From assembly GCA_963665575.2 (NCBI GenBank), contig CAXXDW010000003.1:558001-622000 (forward strand): 64,000 nucleotides of DNA, read 5' to 3'. Positions 1-8,710 of this stretch are shown one piece after another (within the stretch, counting starts at the first letter, position 1; each line of letters begins with the position of its first letter). The notes beneath the pieces were generated by a model, which had not been told where the DNA came from, ran no database searches, and worked only from the letters and a program-made list of their open reading frames with translations. Position numbers and translations under genes: made by a program. This DNA comes from Rariloculus sp963665575. GTDB taxonomy: Bacteria; Pseudomonadota; Gammaproteobacteria; Steroidobacterales; Rariloculaceae.

Positions 1-1
1 C

Positions 2-1354
2 GATCCCGGGCCAACGGACCAACACTACGAAACCGTCTGGCAGACGATCGTGCTGGCAGTGGAGTCGCCGCACTGGCCGACGATCAGCATCACGCTGCTG
101 ACACTGGTGGCGATCGTCGCCATCAAGCGCTACTACCCAAGACTGCCGAACGTACTACTCGCAGTAGCCACCACGACCCTCGTGTCATGGATCATCGGTT
201 TCGAGAATTTTGGCGGCCAGGTGGTCGGCAGCATTCCTCGGGGATTGCCCCCGTTCGCACTGCCGCAACTGGACTTTTCCACGATCACCCAACTGTTCGC
301 CATCGCCGTCACCATTGCACTGATCGGATTCATGGAGGCGGTCTCTGTCGCCAAGGCCCTGGCCGTGCGGACGCGCCAGCGCCTCGACGCCAATCAGGAA
401 TTGATCGGGCAGGGACTGGGCAACATCACCGCGAGCTGCTTTCAGGGGTATGCCGTTGCGGGATCGTTTTCCCGCTCGGCGGTCAATGCCGAAGCGGGCG
501 CCGTCACCGGTTTCTCAGCCGTAGTCACCGGTGCCGCTGTCGGACTGACCCTGCTGCTGCTGACACCGCTGCTGTATCACCTTCCGCAGCCGACGCTGGC
601 CATCATCATCATCATGGCCGTGGGCAGTCTGGTACGGATCAAGCCGTTGATTCATGCATGGAAAGCCCAAAAACACGACGGCATCGTGGCGCTGACCACC
701 TTCGTGCTGACGCTGGCTTTTGCACCGAACCTGGAAACCGGCATCGTTACGGGAGTGCTGCTGTCGCTCGGACTGTACATTTACCGCACGATGAGCCCGC
801 GCATCTCTTCCCTGGCTCGCCACATCGAGGGCGGGTTGCGCGAGTCCGGCCCGACAAACGCCAGGCAGTGCCCGAAAATCGAAATGCTGCGCTTCGAGGG
901 GCCGCTGTTCTTCGCCAACACCACCTACTTCGAGAACAAGGTGCTCGAGCGGGTAGCGGCGATGCCCGGCCTGAAATTCATCGTCGTCGATGCCGTTGCC
1001 ATCAACGAAATCGACGCCACCGGCGAGGCCATGCTGCGCACGCTCTCGGAAACTCTGGCCGGCCTCAACATCTCGATACTGTTCACACGGGTACCGGGAA
1101 TGGTGATGGCGACCCTTCGCCGCACCGGCTTTGTCGACGAGGCGGGGGAACACCACTTCTTCCACAGCCGCGACGACGCGCTCCACCATGCCTGGCAACA
1201 AATGCAGGACGAAGGCAACACCGAATGCTCCGTCGAGAGTTGCTGGGCCCGGGATCTATCGAACTGCGTCTTTCAGTCAAATCCCGCAAAGCGCGGTGAA
1301 CCGGACGTTCGTGCGGTTGAATCGACCACCCGGGCCGGCGCGAGTCTGAAGTAG
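2..1354 (+). CDS. SulP-family anion transporter with STAS domain, 5' truncated
   Basis: This is the C-terminal part of an inner-membrane SulP (SLC26-type) anion permease. The frame is open to the first base of the window, so the N-terminal half lies outside it. Hydrophobic helices fill roughly the first 250 visible residues and include the well-conserved segment around GNITASCFQGYAVAGSFSRSA. A cytoplasmic STAS domain follows (about residues 280-395; FEGPLFFANTTYFENKV, then VVDAVAINEIDATG). SulP proteins carry sulfate, bicarbonate, dicarboxylates or other anions, and the substrate cannot be read from the sequence. The last 40 or so residues are low in conservation and run over the remnant of a convergent mgtE gene, so the natural stop may have been lost. 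The family call is firm. Confidence 0.9.
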   Translation, partial: DPGPTDQHYETVWQTIVLAVESPHWPTISITLLTLVAIVAIKRYYPRLPNVLLAVATTTLVSWIIGFENFGGQVVGSIPRGLPPFALPQLDFSTITQLFAIAVTIALIGFMEAVSVAKALAVRTRQRLDANQELIGQGLGNITASCFQGYAVAGSFSRSAVNAEAGAVTGFSAVVTGAAVGLTLLLLTPLLYHLPQPTLAIIIIMAVGSLVRIKPLIHAWKAQKHDGIVALTTFVLTLAFAPNLETGIVTGVLLSLGLYIYRTMSPRISSLARHIEGGLRESGPTNARQCPKIEMLRFEGPLFFANTTYFENKVLERVAAMPGLKFIVVDAVAINEIDATGEAMLRTLSETLAGLNISILFTRVPGMVMATLRRTGFVDEAGEHHFFHSRDDALHHAWQQMQDEGNTECSVESCWARDLSNCVFQSNPAKRGEPDVRAVESTTRAGASLK

Positions 1355-1552
1355 CGCCGACAATGCCAGGGCAAAACCGGGGAATGCCAGAAACCCGGCC
1401 AGGTCGGTGACGGTCGTGAAAGTGATCGACGATGCGGTTGCCGGATCCCGGCCAAGCCGGGCAAGCAGCATCGGCACAAGGGCGTCGGCGACGCCGGACG
1501 TGGGCATGGCCACCCGCATGGCCAGTGAGACCACCCGGGTGAGGCCGATGGA
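1277..1552 (-). pseudogene. mgtE magnesium transporter remnant (C-terminal tail only)
   Basis: The reading frame here translates to the end of an MgtE Mg2+ channel. ALVPMLLARLGRDPATAS followed by FTTVTDLAGFLAF matches the last two transmembrane helices, where the family has PLLLRRLGxDPAxAS and a TTxTDxxGxLxxF motif. An in-frame stop at 1553 and the glutaredoxin gene beginning at 1597 leave no room for the N-domain, the CBS pair or the first membrane helices. The fragment is therefore a deletion relic rather than a working gene. Its 3' end overlaps the end of the convergent SulP gene. Confidence 0.7.
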
Positions 1553-1596
1553 TCAGGCTACGGCCAGACGAAATTCATGAACCTGTTTGAACAGCG

Positions 1597-1932
1597 TCAG
1601 GAGGCTTGCTGTGCCGACTCGGAATCCGCCTCATCGATGATCTGCTTGAGCTCGCCCGAGTGGTAGAGCTCGAGCGCGATGTCGCAGCCGCCGATCAGCT
1701 CGCCGTTGACGTAGAGTTGCGGGAACGTCGGCCAGTTCGAGTAGGTCTTGAGGCCTTCCCTGATTTCGGGATCCTCGAAAATATTGACGTACGCGAACCT
1801 GGCATTCACCGCGCGCAATGCCGCGACGGTCTGCGCTGAAAACCCGCACTGCGGAAAATCCGGCGTGCCCTTCATGTAGAGCAGCACCGGGCATTCGCCC
1901 AACTGCTTGCTGATGCGATCGTTGACGTCCAT
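1597..1932 (-). CDS. grxD: Monothiol glutaredoxin, Grx4 (GrxD) type
   Basis: Small cytosolic monothiol glutaredoxin that binds a [2Fe-2S] cluster with glutathione and hands it to Fe-S targets or BolA partners. The active site is CGFS at residues 29-32, preceded by LYMKGTPDFPQ. The WPTFPQLYVNGELIGGCDI stretch supplies the cis-Pro and glutathione-binding residues. An ATG 18 bp upstream (1950) is also in frame, but GGAGG sits about 11 bp before the ATG at 1932, which I prefer; this gives 111 residues, normal for the family. It stands alone, upstream of the mgtE remnant. Confidence 0.95.
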   Translation of the reverse strand: MDVNDRISKQLGECPVLLYMKGTPDFPQCGFSAQTVAALRAVNARFAYVNIFEDPEIREGLKTYSNWPTFPQLYVNGELIGGCDIALELYHSGELKQIIDEADSESAQQAS

Positions 1933-2121
1933 TCCCTGTCGAACCTCCATACGCTCAGTGACCTTAGCCGTGTGCCCGGAGCCCGCTCCGATGCCCTGAG
2001 CGGGTCATTGAACTGCGCTCATGTCTAACCTATTCTTCTAGAGTCCTGGAGCGGGGGCAAGCCCTGCCGAGTCTATTGAAACAAAAAGAGCCAACGCTTC
2101 GTCGGCGCATGAGGAGAATTG

Positions 2122-2733
2122 ATGAACCCGCTGAACACCGTTAAAGGCACCATAATTGCTGGTGTGATCCTCGCCATCCTGATCGGACTGGCAGACTTGA
2201 GTCTCGACTGGTCAGGCGGCGCGTCAACCTGGAGTCTACTGGTCTGGATTCACGTGCTCGTCGGCATCGTGTGGGTCGGGTTGCTCTATTACTTCAACTT
2301 CGTGCAGGTGCCGGCCCTTGCCGAGGCGGCGTCGGACGAAGGCGGACCCGGTGGCGCGGGCATCACGAAGTACGTCGCACCGCGGGCACTTTGGTGGTTC
2401 CGGTGGGGCGCAGTTGCCACTTGGGTCTCCGGCGCGGCGATTCTCTTGCATCTCGGAATTTTTCACCATGCCTTCACGCTCGGTCTGACGGCCAACGCAC
2501 CGGGAAACGCATGGATTATCGGTATCGGGGCATGGCTTGGAACAATCATGCTCTTCAATGTCTGGGGCCTCATCTGGCCGAATCAGAAGAAGGTGCTCGG
2601 CCTCGTCGAGGCGTCCGCGGACGAGATCAACAAGGCGCGCCGTGTGGCATTTCTGGCATCGCGCACGAACACGATGTTGTCGATTCCGATGCTGCTGAGC
2701 ATGATCGGGTACGGCCACGGCTTTTTCATCTAG
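2122..2733 (+). CDS. Urate hydroxylase PuuD-like membrane protein (Urate_ox_N)
   Basis: Integral membrane protein of about 203 residues with five or six hydrophobic helices. The pattern WIHVLVGIVWVGLLYYFNFVQ, followed by ALWWFRWGAVATWVSGA and IWPNQKKVLGL, is that of the Urate_ox_N domain found in PuuD, where it precedes a cytochrome c domain. No CxxCH motif is present, so this is the membrane domain alone. Its conserved His residues suggest b-heme binding, but urate oxidation is not demonstrated for stand-alone copies. The ATG at 2122 has GAGGAG 5 bp upstream, so the TTG codon just before it is not the start. No purine-catabolism gene lies nearby. Confidence 0.75.
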   Translation: MNPLNTVKGTIIAGVILAILIGLADLSLDWSGGASTWSLLVWIHVLVGIVWVGLLYYFNFVQVPALAEAASDEGGPGGAGITKYVAPRALWWFRWGAVATWVSGAAILLHLGIFHHAFTLGLTANAPGNAWIIGIGAWLGTIMLFNVWGLIWPNQKKVLGLVEASADEINKARRVAFLASRTNTMLSIPMLLSMIGYGHGFFI

Positions 2734-2823
2734 TACTCCCAGGGGTACACGGTGTCGGGGTTGGGCAAGGCCTGACCCCTTCCCCCGGTTTCCCTTCATT
2801 TGTCATCGTTCGCCAGGCAGCGG

Positions 2824-3672
2824 ATGAGCGCACCGCGACTGCCCGGCGATATCGGCGAGGCCGTCGCGCGGGCCCTTGAGGAGGATATCGGCGACGGTGA
2901 CGTTTCGGCCGCGCTGGTCGCCGCAGGAGACCGAGCCGCCGCCGAGGTCACGATCCAGGAACCGGCGATCCTGTGCGGCACGGCCTGGTTCGACGAAGTC
3001 TTTCGGCAGCTTGACCCATCGGTCACCGTTCGCTGGCGCGTCCGGGACGGCGACGAAGTCGGTGAACCCGCTACCGTCTGCAGCGTCAGCGGTCCGGCGC
3101 GAGCACTACTGAGCGGCGAACGCACCGCGCTCGACTTCCTGCAGACACTGTCGGGTACGGCGACTTCGGCGCACCGTTTCGTTGAGGCCGTGCGCGGGAC
3201 GGATGCGCGAATCCTCGACACGCGCAAGACGCTTCCCGGGCTGCGCACGGCGCAAAAATACGCCGTTCGCTGCGGCGGCGCGTACAACCATCGCGCCGGA
3301 CTCTTCGACGCCGTGCTGATCAAGGAAAACCACATCGCCGCGCTCGGCGGAGTCGTTGCGGCGGTCAGGCTTGCGGCGCGAAGCACCACCGGTGTGCCAG
3401 TTCTCGTCGAAGTCGAGCGCATCGAGCAACTCCGCGAAGCGCTCGAGACGGAGGCCGACCGCGTGCTGCTCGACAACCATTCCATCGATGCGCTACGTGA
3501 AGCGGTCAGGCTCCGCGACTCGCATCCGACCGGGAGAATGGACCTTGAAGCATCCGGCGGCATCGATCTGGACAACGTACGAGCCGTGGCCGAGACCGGT
3601 GTTGACTGGATTTCGATTGGCGCAATCACGAAGAACGTGCGCGCGGTCGCATACTCGATGCGATTCGTCTGA
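2824..3672 (+). CDS. nadC: Nicotinate-nucleotide diphosphorylase (carboxylating)
   Basis: Quinolinate phosphoribosyltransferase: it converts quinolinate and PRPP to nicotinate mononucleotide, CO2 and PPi in de novo NAD synthesis in the cytosol. Diagnostic segments are ERTALDFLQTLSGTAT, ILDTRKTLPGLRTAQKYAVRCGGA, HRAGLFDAVLIKENH and LEASGGIDLDNV, which cover the phosphoribosyl and quinolinate contacts. The frame opens with a TTG at 2800, but the ATG at 2824 gives the usual N-terminus (PGDIGEAVARALEEDIG) and 282 residues. The partner genes nadA and nadB are not in the window. Confidence 0.96.
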   Translation: MSAPRLPGDIGEAVARALEEDIGDGDVSAALVAAGDRAAAEVTIQEPAILCGTAWFDEVFRQLDPSVTVRWRVRDGDEVGEPATVCSVSGPARALLSGERTALDFLQTLSGTATSAHRFVEAVRGTDARILDTRKTLPGLRTAQKYAVRCGGAYNHRAGLFDAVLIKENHIAALGGVVAAVRLAARSTTGVPVLVEVERIEQLREALETEADRVLLDNHSIDALREAVRLRDSHPTGRMDLEASGGIDLDNVRAVAETGVDWISIGAITKNVRAVAYSMRFV

Positions 3673-3832
3673 ACCCGCTGGCACGAACATTGGAACGGCC
3701 CAACGGAAATACGCCGCCGATTCGAGTCGCGACGTGGACGGAACGGCGAGGTCAAGGCCGAACCGTTGGTGGGCGACCGTGCTCCACTCCTCGAAACCGC
3801 GTTCCGCCCGTCTTGGCGTAACGAAGTCATGG

Positions 3833-3838
3833 TATATT
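3833..3838 (+). promoter_or_regulatory. Candidate -10 element for the SnoaL-like gene
   Basis: TATATT stands 38 bp before the start codon at 3876, in otherwise GC-rich DNA. TCTTGG at 3811-3816 is a poor -35 match at 16 bp spacing. A strong AAGGAGA ribosome site follows about 6 bp before the ATG. This is a plausible sigma-70 promoter read by eye only. Confidence 0.35.
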
Positions 3839-3875
3839 CCCGCAGCCATCGACTTTCACTATAAGGAGAACGACC

Positions 3876-4379
3876 ATGGGTCGAATTTTCATTCTGTTGG
3901 CGGCGCTTGGCCTTGTGGGCGTTGCAAGCGCTCAGTTGCCCGTCGAGCCGCACCCCGATCAGCATGCGATGCTCGAGAGCGACAGTGCCGAACTCGCGGC
4001 GAACAAGCGGCTCGTGTACGACTTCTGGCGCTATGCGCTCGTCGCTCGCGACATGGACGCTGCACGCCGCTACATGGCCGAGTCCTACATGCAGCACAAT
4101 CCCAACATTCCCACGGGAAGAGCGCCCTTCATCGCGTTCTTCGGCCAGATGGAGCAGCGGCCTGTGCAGGACACGATCGACGGTCTCGTCGCTATCGTCG
4201 CCGAGGGCGATCTCGTGACGATGTCCTTCGTGCGTGAATGCGCAGATCCTCGCAACGAGGGCGGAACATACACGACGACCTGGTTCGACATGTTCCGCGT
4301 CGGGGACGGCATGATCACCGAGCACTGGGACTACGGCACCGTGACTGGCGAGGACAACCCGTCCGATTGTCAGGGATGA
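3876..4379 (+). CDS. Secreted SnoaL/NTF2-like protein
   Basis: Exported 167-residue protein. An N-terminal signal peptide (MGRIFILLAALGLVGVASAQ) is followed by one SnoaL-like cone-shaped barrel domain: NKRLVYDFWRYALVARDMDAA, YMQHNPNIPTGRAPFIAFF and a C-terminal MFRVGDGMITEHWDY. Such domains occur as predicted periplasmic isomerases, hydrolases or binding proteins. HNPN and EHWD are the usual conserved spots, but the substrate is unknown. A second member of the family is encoded at 17072-17572. A strong ribosome site (AAGGAGA) and its own likely promoter suggest single-gene transcription. Confidence 0.8.
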   Translation: MGRIFILLAALGLVGVASAQLPVEPHPDQHAMLESDSAELAANKRLVYDFWRYALVARDMDAARRYMAESYMQHNPNIPTGRAPFIAFFGQMEQRPVQDTIDGLVAIVAEGDLVTMSFVRECADPRNEGGTYTTTWFDMFRVGDGMITEHWDYGTVTGEDNPSDCQG

Positions 4380-4383
4380 TCGC

Positions 4384-4400
4384 GCGGCTTCGCCGCCTTT
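4384..4400 (+). terminator. Short GC hairpin with TTT after the SnoaL-like gene
   Basis: GCGGC-TTC-GCCGC with CTTTG directly behind it, 5 bp after the stop codon. The stem is only 5 bp and the T run is short, so termination would be weak. A larger inverted repeat follows at 4417-4449 and may share the role. Confidence 0.4.
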
Positions 4401-4416
4401 GATTGAATACCCCGGG

Positions 4417-4449
4417 CCCGCGGCGCTTGCGTAAGCGAGTCGCCGCGGG
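4417..4449. repeat. GC-rich inverted repeat between convergent genes
   Basis: CCCGCGGCG (4417-4425) is perfectly complementary to CGCCGCGGG (4441-4449), with an inner CGCTT/AAGCG pairing. It lies between the convergent SnoaL-like and dienelactone hydrolase genes. A bidirectional terminator or transcription barrier is likely, although no T run flanks it. Confidence 0.55.
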
Positions 4450-4524
4450 TTGCCGGACCCCCCCAGGCACGCTTGCCGCGGCACATTCGAGCTGCCGCGG
4501 CTCGTCAGCGGGTGACTTGAAGCG

Positions 4525-5412
4525 TTAGCCGCTCAGCTGCTCCCTGAAAAACCCGACGGTGCGGTTCCAGGCGAGGGCCGCAGCGGCTTCGTTGTAGCGC
4601 GGCGTCGAGTTGTTGTGGAAGCCGTGCAGCGTACCCTCGTACATCTGCATCTGGTAGTTGACGCCGTTGGCCTCCAGCGCCTCCTCGTAGTCCGGCCACA
4701 TCGCGTTGATCCGCGGATCGCTGCCGGCAAGGATGATCAGCATCGCGGCCTCGATGCTCGACACGTCCTCGCTGGCCGGAGCCGCACCGTAAAACGGCAC
4801 GCCCGCGTCGAGGTCGCTGCCGAGTTCCACGGCCATGCGGTTCGTCATGCCGCCGCCCCAGCAGAATCCCGTCGCGCCGAGCCGGCTGTTCGATAGCGCG
4901 TGCGACTTCAGATACCAGGCGCTGTTGATCATGTCGCGATCGAGTTCGGCCGGTTCGAGACCGCGCTGCAGCACGCGGCCGTCATCGTCGTTCCCCGGGT
5001 AACCCCCGACAGGCGACAGCCCGTCCGGGGCCAGCGCCAGGAACCCCGCCACTGCCGCGCGCCGCGCAACGTCTTCGATATGCGGATTCAGGCCACGATT
5101 CTCATGAATGACGAGTACGGCCGGAAACGGCCCTTCGCCCGCCGGCGCGACCAGATAGCCGCGCATCGTCCCGGACGTGCCACCGGGTGATGGATAGTCC
5201 ACGTAGGTTCCCTTCAGCCTGGGGTCGGTAAATGAAATGGTCTGCGCCTGCGCATAGCGCGGCATGAGGGCCTGTGCCATCCACAGCGCCGAGACGCCGC
5301 CGATCGTGATGGCGGCCGCCTTGTCCAGAAACTCGCGCCGGCTCATCCGGCCGTGGCAGTACTCGTCATAGAGATCGAAGACTCGACGATCGATCTTTTC
5401 TTGCTGGGTCAT
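4525..5412 (-). CDS. Tat-exported dienelactone hydrolase family protein
   Basis: Alpha/beta hydrolase of the dienelactone hydrolase family, 295 residues from the preferred ATG at 5412, which has AGGAG about 8 bp upstream; the longer frame starting at 5589 lacks support. The N-terminus carries SRREFLDKAAAITIGG, a twin-arginine signal preceded by a short acidic leader. The hydrolase fold follows: AVLVIHENRGLNPHIEDVARR (oxyanion loop with conserved Glu and Arg), GATGFCWGGGM (nucleophile elbow with Cys, as in this family), an acid near AGSDPRINA and HGFHN (catalytic His). It probably hydrolyses an ester or lactone in the periplasm. The substrate is unknown and no aromatic-degradation genes flank it. 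Confidence 0.9.
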   Translation of the reverse strand: MTQQEKIDRRVFDLYDEYCHGRMSRREFLDKAAAITIGGVSALWMAQALMPRYAQAQTISFTDPRLKGTYVDYPSPGGTSGTMRGYLVAPAGEGPFPAVLVIHENRGLNPHIEDVARRAAVAGFLALAPDGLSPVGGYPGNDDDGRVLQRGLEPAELDRDMINSAWYLKSHALSNSRLGATGFCWGGGMTNRMAVELGSDLDAGVPFYGAAPASEDVSSIEAAMLIILAGSDPRINAMWPDYEEALEANGVNYQMQMYEGTLHGFHNNSTPRYNEAAAALAWNRTVGFFREQLSG

Positions 5413-5583
5413 TACTTTTGCTCCTGATGCCGGGGGAACCCGAAAACCAGATCTTACAATTCCGGAAACCGTCAAGACTACGCTGGACTTTCGAGTTTGC
5501 AGGATACCCCGCCCGCGGCGATCGGATAATGGTATCGTCGCCGCGTAAGCCCTTTGGAACGGACGGCACACGGGGAAGTGAAA

Positions 5584-6807
5584 ATGCAAAGAGCACGGTT
5601 ACACCGCTTTCTGCCCGGTCTTCTGGTCACCGCTGCGATCGCCTCATTGAGTCCCGGGCTCTCGGTGGCTCAGGATGTCACGATCACGAACGCACGGATC
5701 ATTGTTGGTAACGGCACTGTGATCGACTCGGGCACGATTGTCGTTCTCGACGGCAGAATCGCCGAGCTGACCGCCGGGAGCACCGGCACTACCGGCCCGA
5801 GCACGATAGACGCCAGCGGGCTGACGGCGATGCCCGGCTTCATCGACGCGCACCGGCACATCAACACGGGGCCGAATGAAACAGATGAAATGCAGGCACA
5901 GCTCGAAGCCGGCTATACGACCATACTTTCCGGCGGCGGACCTGCCGACGGCAACATCGTGCTGCGCGACCGTATCGCACGCGGCGAGATAAACGGCCCA
6001 CGCATCATTCCGTCCGGGCGCATCAGCCTCGCAGACAACTCGCCCGATTCCGCTCGGGCGCTCGTACGCGACCTTGCCGAAATGGGCGTACGATTCACCG
6101 GCGAGATCGCTCTGACGCCGCAGCCGCGGCCCAGCGCGCACGAGATCGAGGTTCTCGAGGCAATCGTCGATGAGGCGGCAAGTGTCGGCGTCACGGTGCA
6201 GGTGCACGCCGTCAGCACGTCGGCAATGGTTGCGGCCATCGATGCCGGCGTTCGGCGACTCGTGCATTTGCCAAACAAGGATTTTGTCGACCGCGACGCG
6301 GCCAGGAAGCTTGCGGATACCAACACACTCATTCTCGCGACGATCGGCTTTGGCGCGCCCGTATTCGGAGTGTTTGCCGACGACAACGAGCCGCGCTTTC
6401 GCGACGGAAACGCATGGCCCGAATCGATCGCCGGCGCAAACCGCGATGCACAGGGGCGCGCCGAGGGCACGGAAATCGGATACACCATCGTGAACGCGCG
6501 AACCGTCTGGGATGAGGGCGCCATGCTCGGCTATTGCACCGACACCCGCTATGACGCCTGGGCCGGTCTCAGGCACGAGCTCGAGTCCTACAACGTGATG
6601 TTTTCGATGCAAGACATCGTCAGGCTAATGGGGCCGAACACCGCCGCATACATCAACATGGCCGACGAACTCGGCACGCTGGAGACCGGGAAACTCGCCG
6701 ACATCGTGCTCGTCGGGGGTGACCCGATGGAGGGCTATTGGAACATGCTCGATGCGCGAGTCGTTCTCAAGGAAGGTGTCGTCGTGGTTGACAAACGCCC
6801 GCAGTAG
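5584..6807 (+). CDS. Secreted amidohydrolase (imidazolonepropionase-like)
   Basis: Metal-dependent amidohydrolase of 407 residues with a cleavable signal peptide ending near SVAQ. The composite fold shows VTITNARIIVGNG at the N-terminal beta sandwich, AMPGFIDAHRHINTG (first metal His pair, HRH instead of HxH with a small residue), VQVHAVST (barrel His) and a C-terminal LGTLETGKLADIVLVGGDP, the classic return to the sandwich domain. The ATG at 5584 is preceded by GGGGAAG; the frame extends 30 bp further up without a signal sequence. It is adjacent to the TRAP transporter on the opposite strand, so a linked substrate is possible but unproven. The substrate is not recognisable. Confidence 0.85.
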   Translation: MQRARLHRFLPGLLVTAAIASLSPGLSVAQDVTITNARIIVGNGTVIDSGTIVVLDGRIAELTAGSTGTTGPSTIDASGLTAMPGFIDAHRHINTGPNETDEMQAQLEAGYTTILSGGGPADGNIVLRDRIARGEINGPRIIPSGRISLADNSPDSARALVRDLAEMGVRFTGEIALTPQPRPSAHEIEVLEAIVDEAASVGVTVQVHAVSTSAMVAAIDAGVRRLVHLPNKDFVDRDAARKLADTNTLILATIGFGAPVFGVFADDNEPRFRDGNAWPESIAGANRDAQGRAEGTEIGYTIVNARTVWDEGAMLGYCTDTRYDAWAGLRHELESYNVMFSMQDIVRLMGPNTAAYINMADELGTLETGKLADIVLVGGDPMEGYWNMLDARVVLKEGVVVVDKRPQ

Positions 6808-6842
6808 ACCGGACTTCCAGAGCCAGCCCGATCTCACGCGCT

Positions 6843-8162
6843 CTAGACGAGTACCAGGCTCAGTTCCGGGTAGATGATGAGCAGGATCAGCACGACCAGC
6901 ATGATCAATGCAAACGGGAACGCGCCCGCGAAGATATCCGCCAGCGTAATGCGATCGTCATCGGCGAGCGTCGCCTTGATGACATAGCAGGCGATACCCA
7001 ACGGCGGCGTGAGCAGGCCGATCTCCGCACCGACGATGGTCACGATCCCGAACCAGACCAGGCTCACGTTGTAGGGCTCGATGATCGGCAGGAACAGCGG
7101 CACCATGATGAGGATGATCGACGTCGTGTCGAGAATCGTCCCCATCAGGATCAGAATCAGCACGTAGATTGCAAGAATCCCGTAAAGGCCGATCTCCGCC
7201 TGTGCGATCCACTCACCGAGGTCGTTGGGCAGGCCCGACAGCGCGAGCATGCGGCTGTACATGGTCGCAGCGACGATGAGCATGAGTATCGAGGCAGTGA
7301 TGTGTCCGGTTTCGACCAGCACGCGCCACAGTGCGCTGCGATCGAGCTTGCGCTTGATCAGCGCGATAACCAGCGCGCCGGCCGCGCCCACGGCGCCGGC
7401 TTCCGTGGGAGTGAAGAGTCCACCGTAGATGCCGCCGAGCACGAGCAGGACAAGGACCACGATGGGCACGGTCTTGGACGTACCCTCCCGTACCGACATC
7501 TTCGCACCCGCGGCCGCTTGAGCCTGGCTGTCCTGACCTCCCACATAGGCGGGTATGAACCGGGCCATGGCAACGATGGCCACCGCGTAAGCCACCGAAA
7601 GCACGATTCCGGGCACGATGCCGGCGGTGAAGAGGTCCGCCACCGACTGCTCCGTGATCAAGGCATAGATGATCAGCATGACGCTCGGCGGGATCAGCAT
7701 CCCGAGCACCGAACTGCCCGCGACCACACCCACGGCGAATCGCGGCTTATAGCCGAAACGCAGCATTTCCGGAACGGAAACACGGGTGAATACGGCGGCC
7801 GACGCGATGCTCACGCCGGTGATGGCAGCGAACGCAGCATTGGCCGCCACCGTGGCTACGCCCAATCCACCCTTGACGCCGCGCAGCACGGAGTTGGCCA
7901 CCTGGTAGATGTCGCGGCCGAGTTCGCACTGACTCACCAACAGCCCCATGAGCACGAACAGGGGAATGACGCCGAAAACGTAGTCTTCAAGGCTGTTGGA
8001 TGCTGCCAGCGTCACCAGGTAGATCGGCGCTTCGAGACTCCCGCGCAGGAGCCAGACGCTGACGAAGGACACGAGCCCGAGCGCTACGGGCACGTAGAGT
8101 CCGGCGTAAATCAGAACCAGGATCGCCAGGACCGACAGCAGGCCGACTTCGAACCCGGTCAT
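6843..8162 (-). CDS. dctM: TRAP transporter large permease subunit (DctM)
   Basis: Twelve-helix channel subunit of a tripartite ATP-independent periplasmic transporter, 439 residues, which drives solute uptake with an ion gradient. Typical DctM segments are VIPLFVLMGLLVSQ near residue 65, ANAAFAAITGVSIASAAVF, SVLGMLIPPSVMLIIYALI and a C-terminal LTPPLGIACYVIKA. Its ATG overlaps the stop of dctQ in an ATGA, so the pair is translationally coupled in the order dctP-dctQ-dctM. The binding protein at 8710-9810 sets the substrate, probably an organic acid. Confidence 0.95.
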   Translation of the reverse strand: MTGFEVGLLSVLAILVLIYAGLYVPVALGLVSFVSVWLLRGSLEAPIYLVTLAASNSLEDYVFGVIPLFVLMGLLVSQCELGRDIYQVANSVLRGVKGGLGVATVAANAAFAAITGVSIASAAVFTRVSVPEMLRFGYKPRFAVGVVAGSSVLGMLIPPSVMLIIYALITEQSVADLFTAGIVPGIVLSVAYAVAIVAMARFIPAYVGGQDSQAQAAAGAKMSVREGTSKTVPIVVLVLLVLGGIYGGLFTPTEAGAVGAAGALVIALIKRKLDRSALWRVLVETGHITASILMLIVAATMYSRMLALSGLPNDLGEWIAQAEIGLYGILAIYVLILILMGTILDTTSIILIMVPLFLPIIEPYNVSLVWFGIVTIVGAEIGLLTPPLGIACYVIKATLADDDRITLADIFAGAFPFALIMLVVLILLIIYPELSLVLV

Positions 8163-8710
8163 GCCGCGGGCTCACGTAGCTGCTGAACGGCCTGGATGTT
8201 GCGCCATGCGAGCAACGCGAATTGCAGCGCGACGACGATGCAGCCGATGACGAGGATCAGGCGAATGGGCCAGACAGGTACGGTGAACAAGCCTTCGTTG
8301 CCCGCGAAATAGCCCCGTTCATAGGCCTCGATCAGGCGCGGTACTGCACCCAGCAGAATGAAGATGAAGAACACCGCGCCCGCCAGATCGAACACCACGC
8401 CCATGACGCGCCCGATGACCGGTCGACGCTTGAGGATCTGCATGTACAGCCCGTCCGAACGGGTCAACCGCCCGGCGCGCACCGCATCGCTGATTTGCAG
8501 AAAGACGATGCCGACGATGGACAATTCGACGATCTCGGCAACGCCCTGTATCGGCAGGTTGAAAAGAAAACGGGACAGGACATCCACATTGATGATCAGC
8601 ATAAGGACGAAGATCCATGTCGTACCGATGCTGTTGAGCCCGGCCACGAGCGCCGAGAACGAGCGGACTACTGGATTGCCGGACTCCCTGCCCGGCGCGC
8701 CGGCGGCCAC
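8159..8710 (-). CDS. dctQ: TRAP transporter small permease subunit (DctQ)
   Basis: Four-helix membrane subunit of about 183 residues that partners with DctM. The DctQ signature is visible in NVDVLSRFLFNLPIQGVAEIVELS and in DAVRAGRLTRSDGLYMQ. The GTG start shares one base with the dctP stop codon and its own stop overlaps the dctM start, so the three genes form a tightly coupled operon. Confidence 0.93.
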   Translation of the reverse strand: MAAGAPGRESGNPVVRSFSALVAGLNSIGTTWIFVLMLIINVDVLSRFLFNLPIQGVAEIVELSIVGIVFLQISDAVRAGRLTRSDGLYMQILKRRPVIGRVMGVVFDLAGAVFFIFILLGAVPRLIEAYERGYFAGNEGLFTVPVWPIRLILVIGCIVVALQFALLAWRNIQAVQQLREPAA

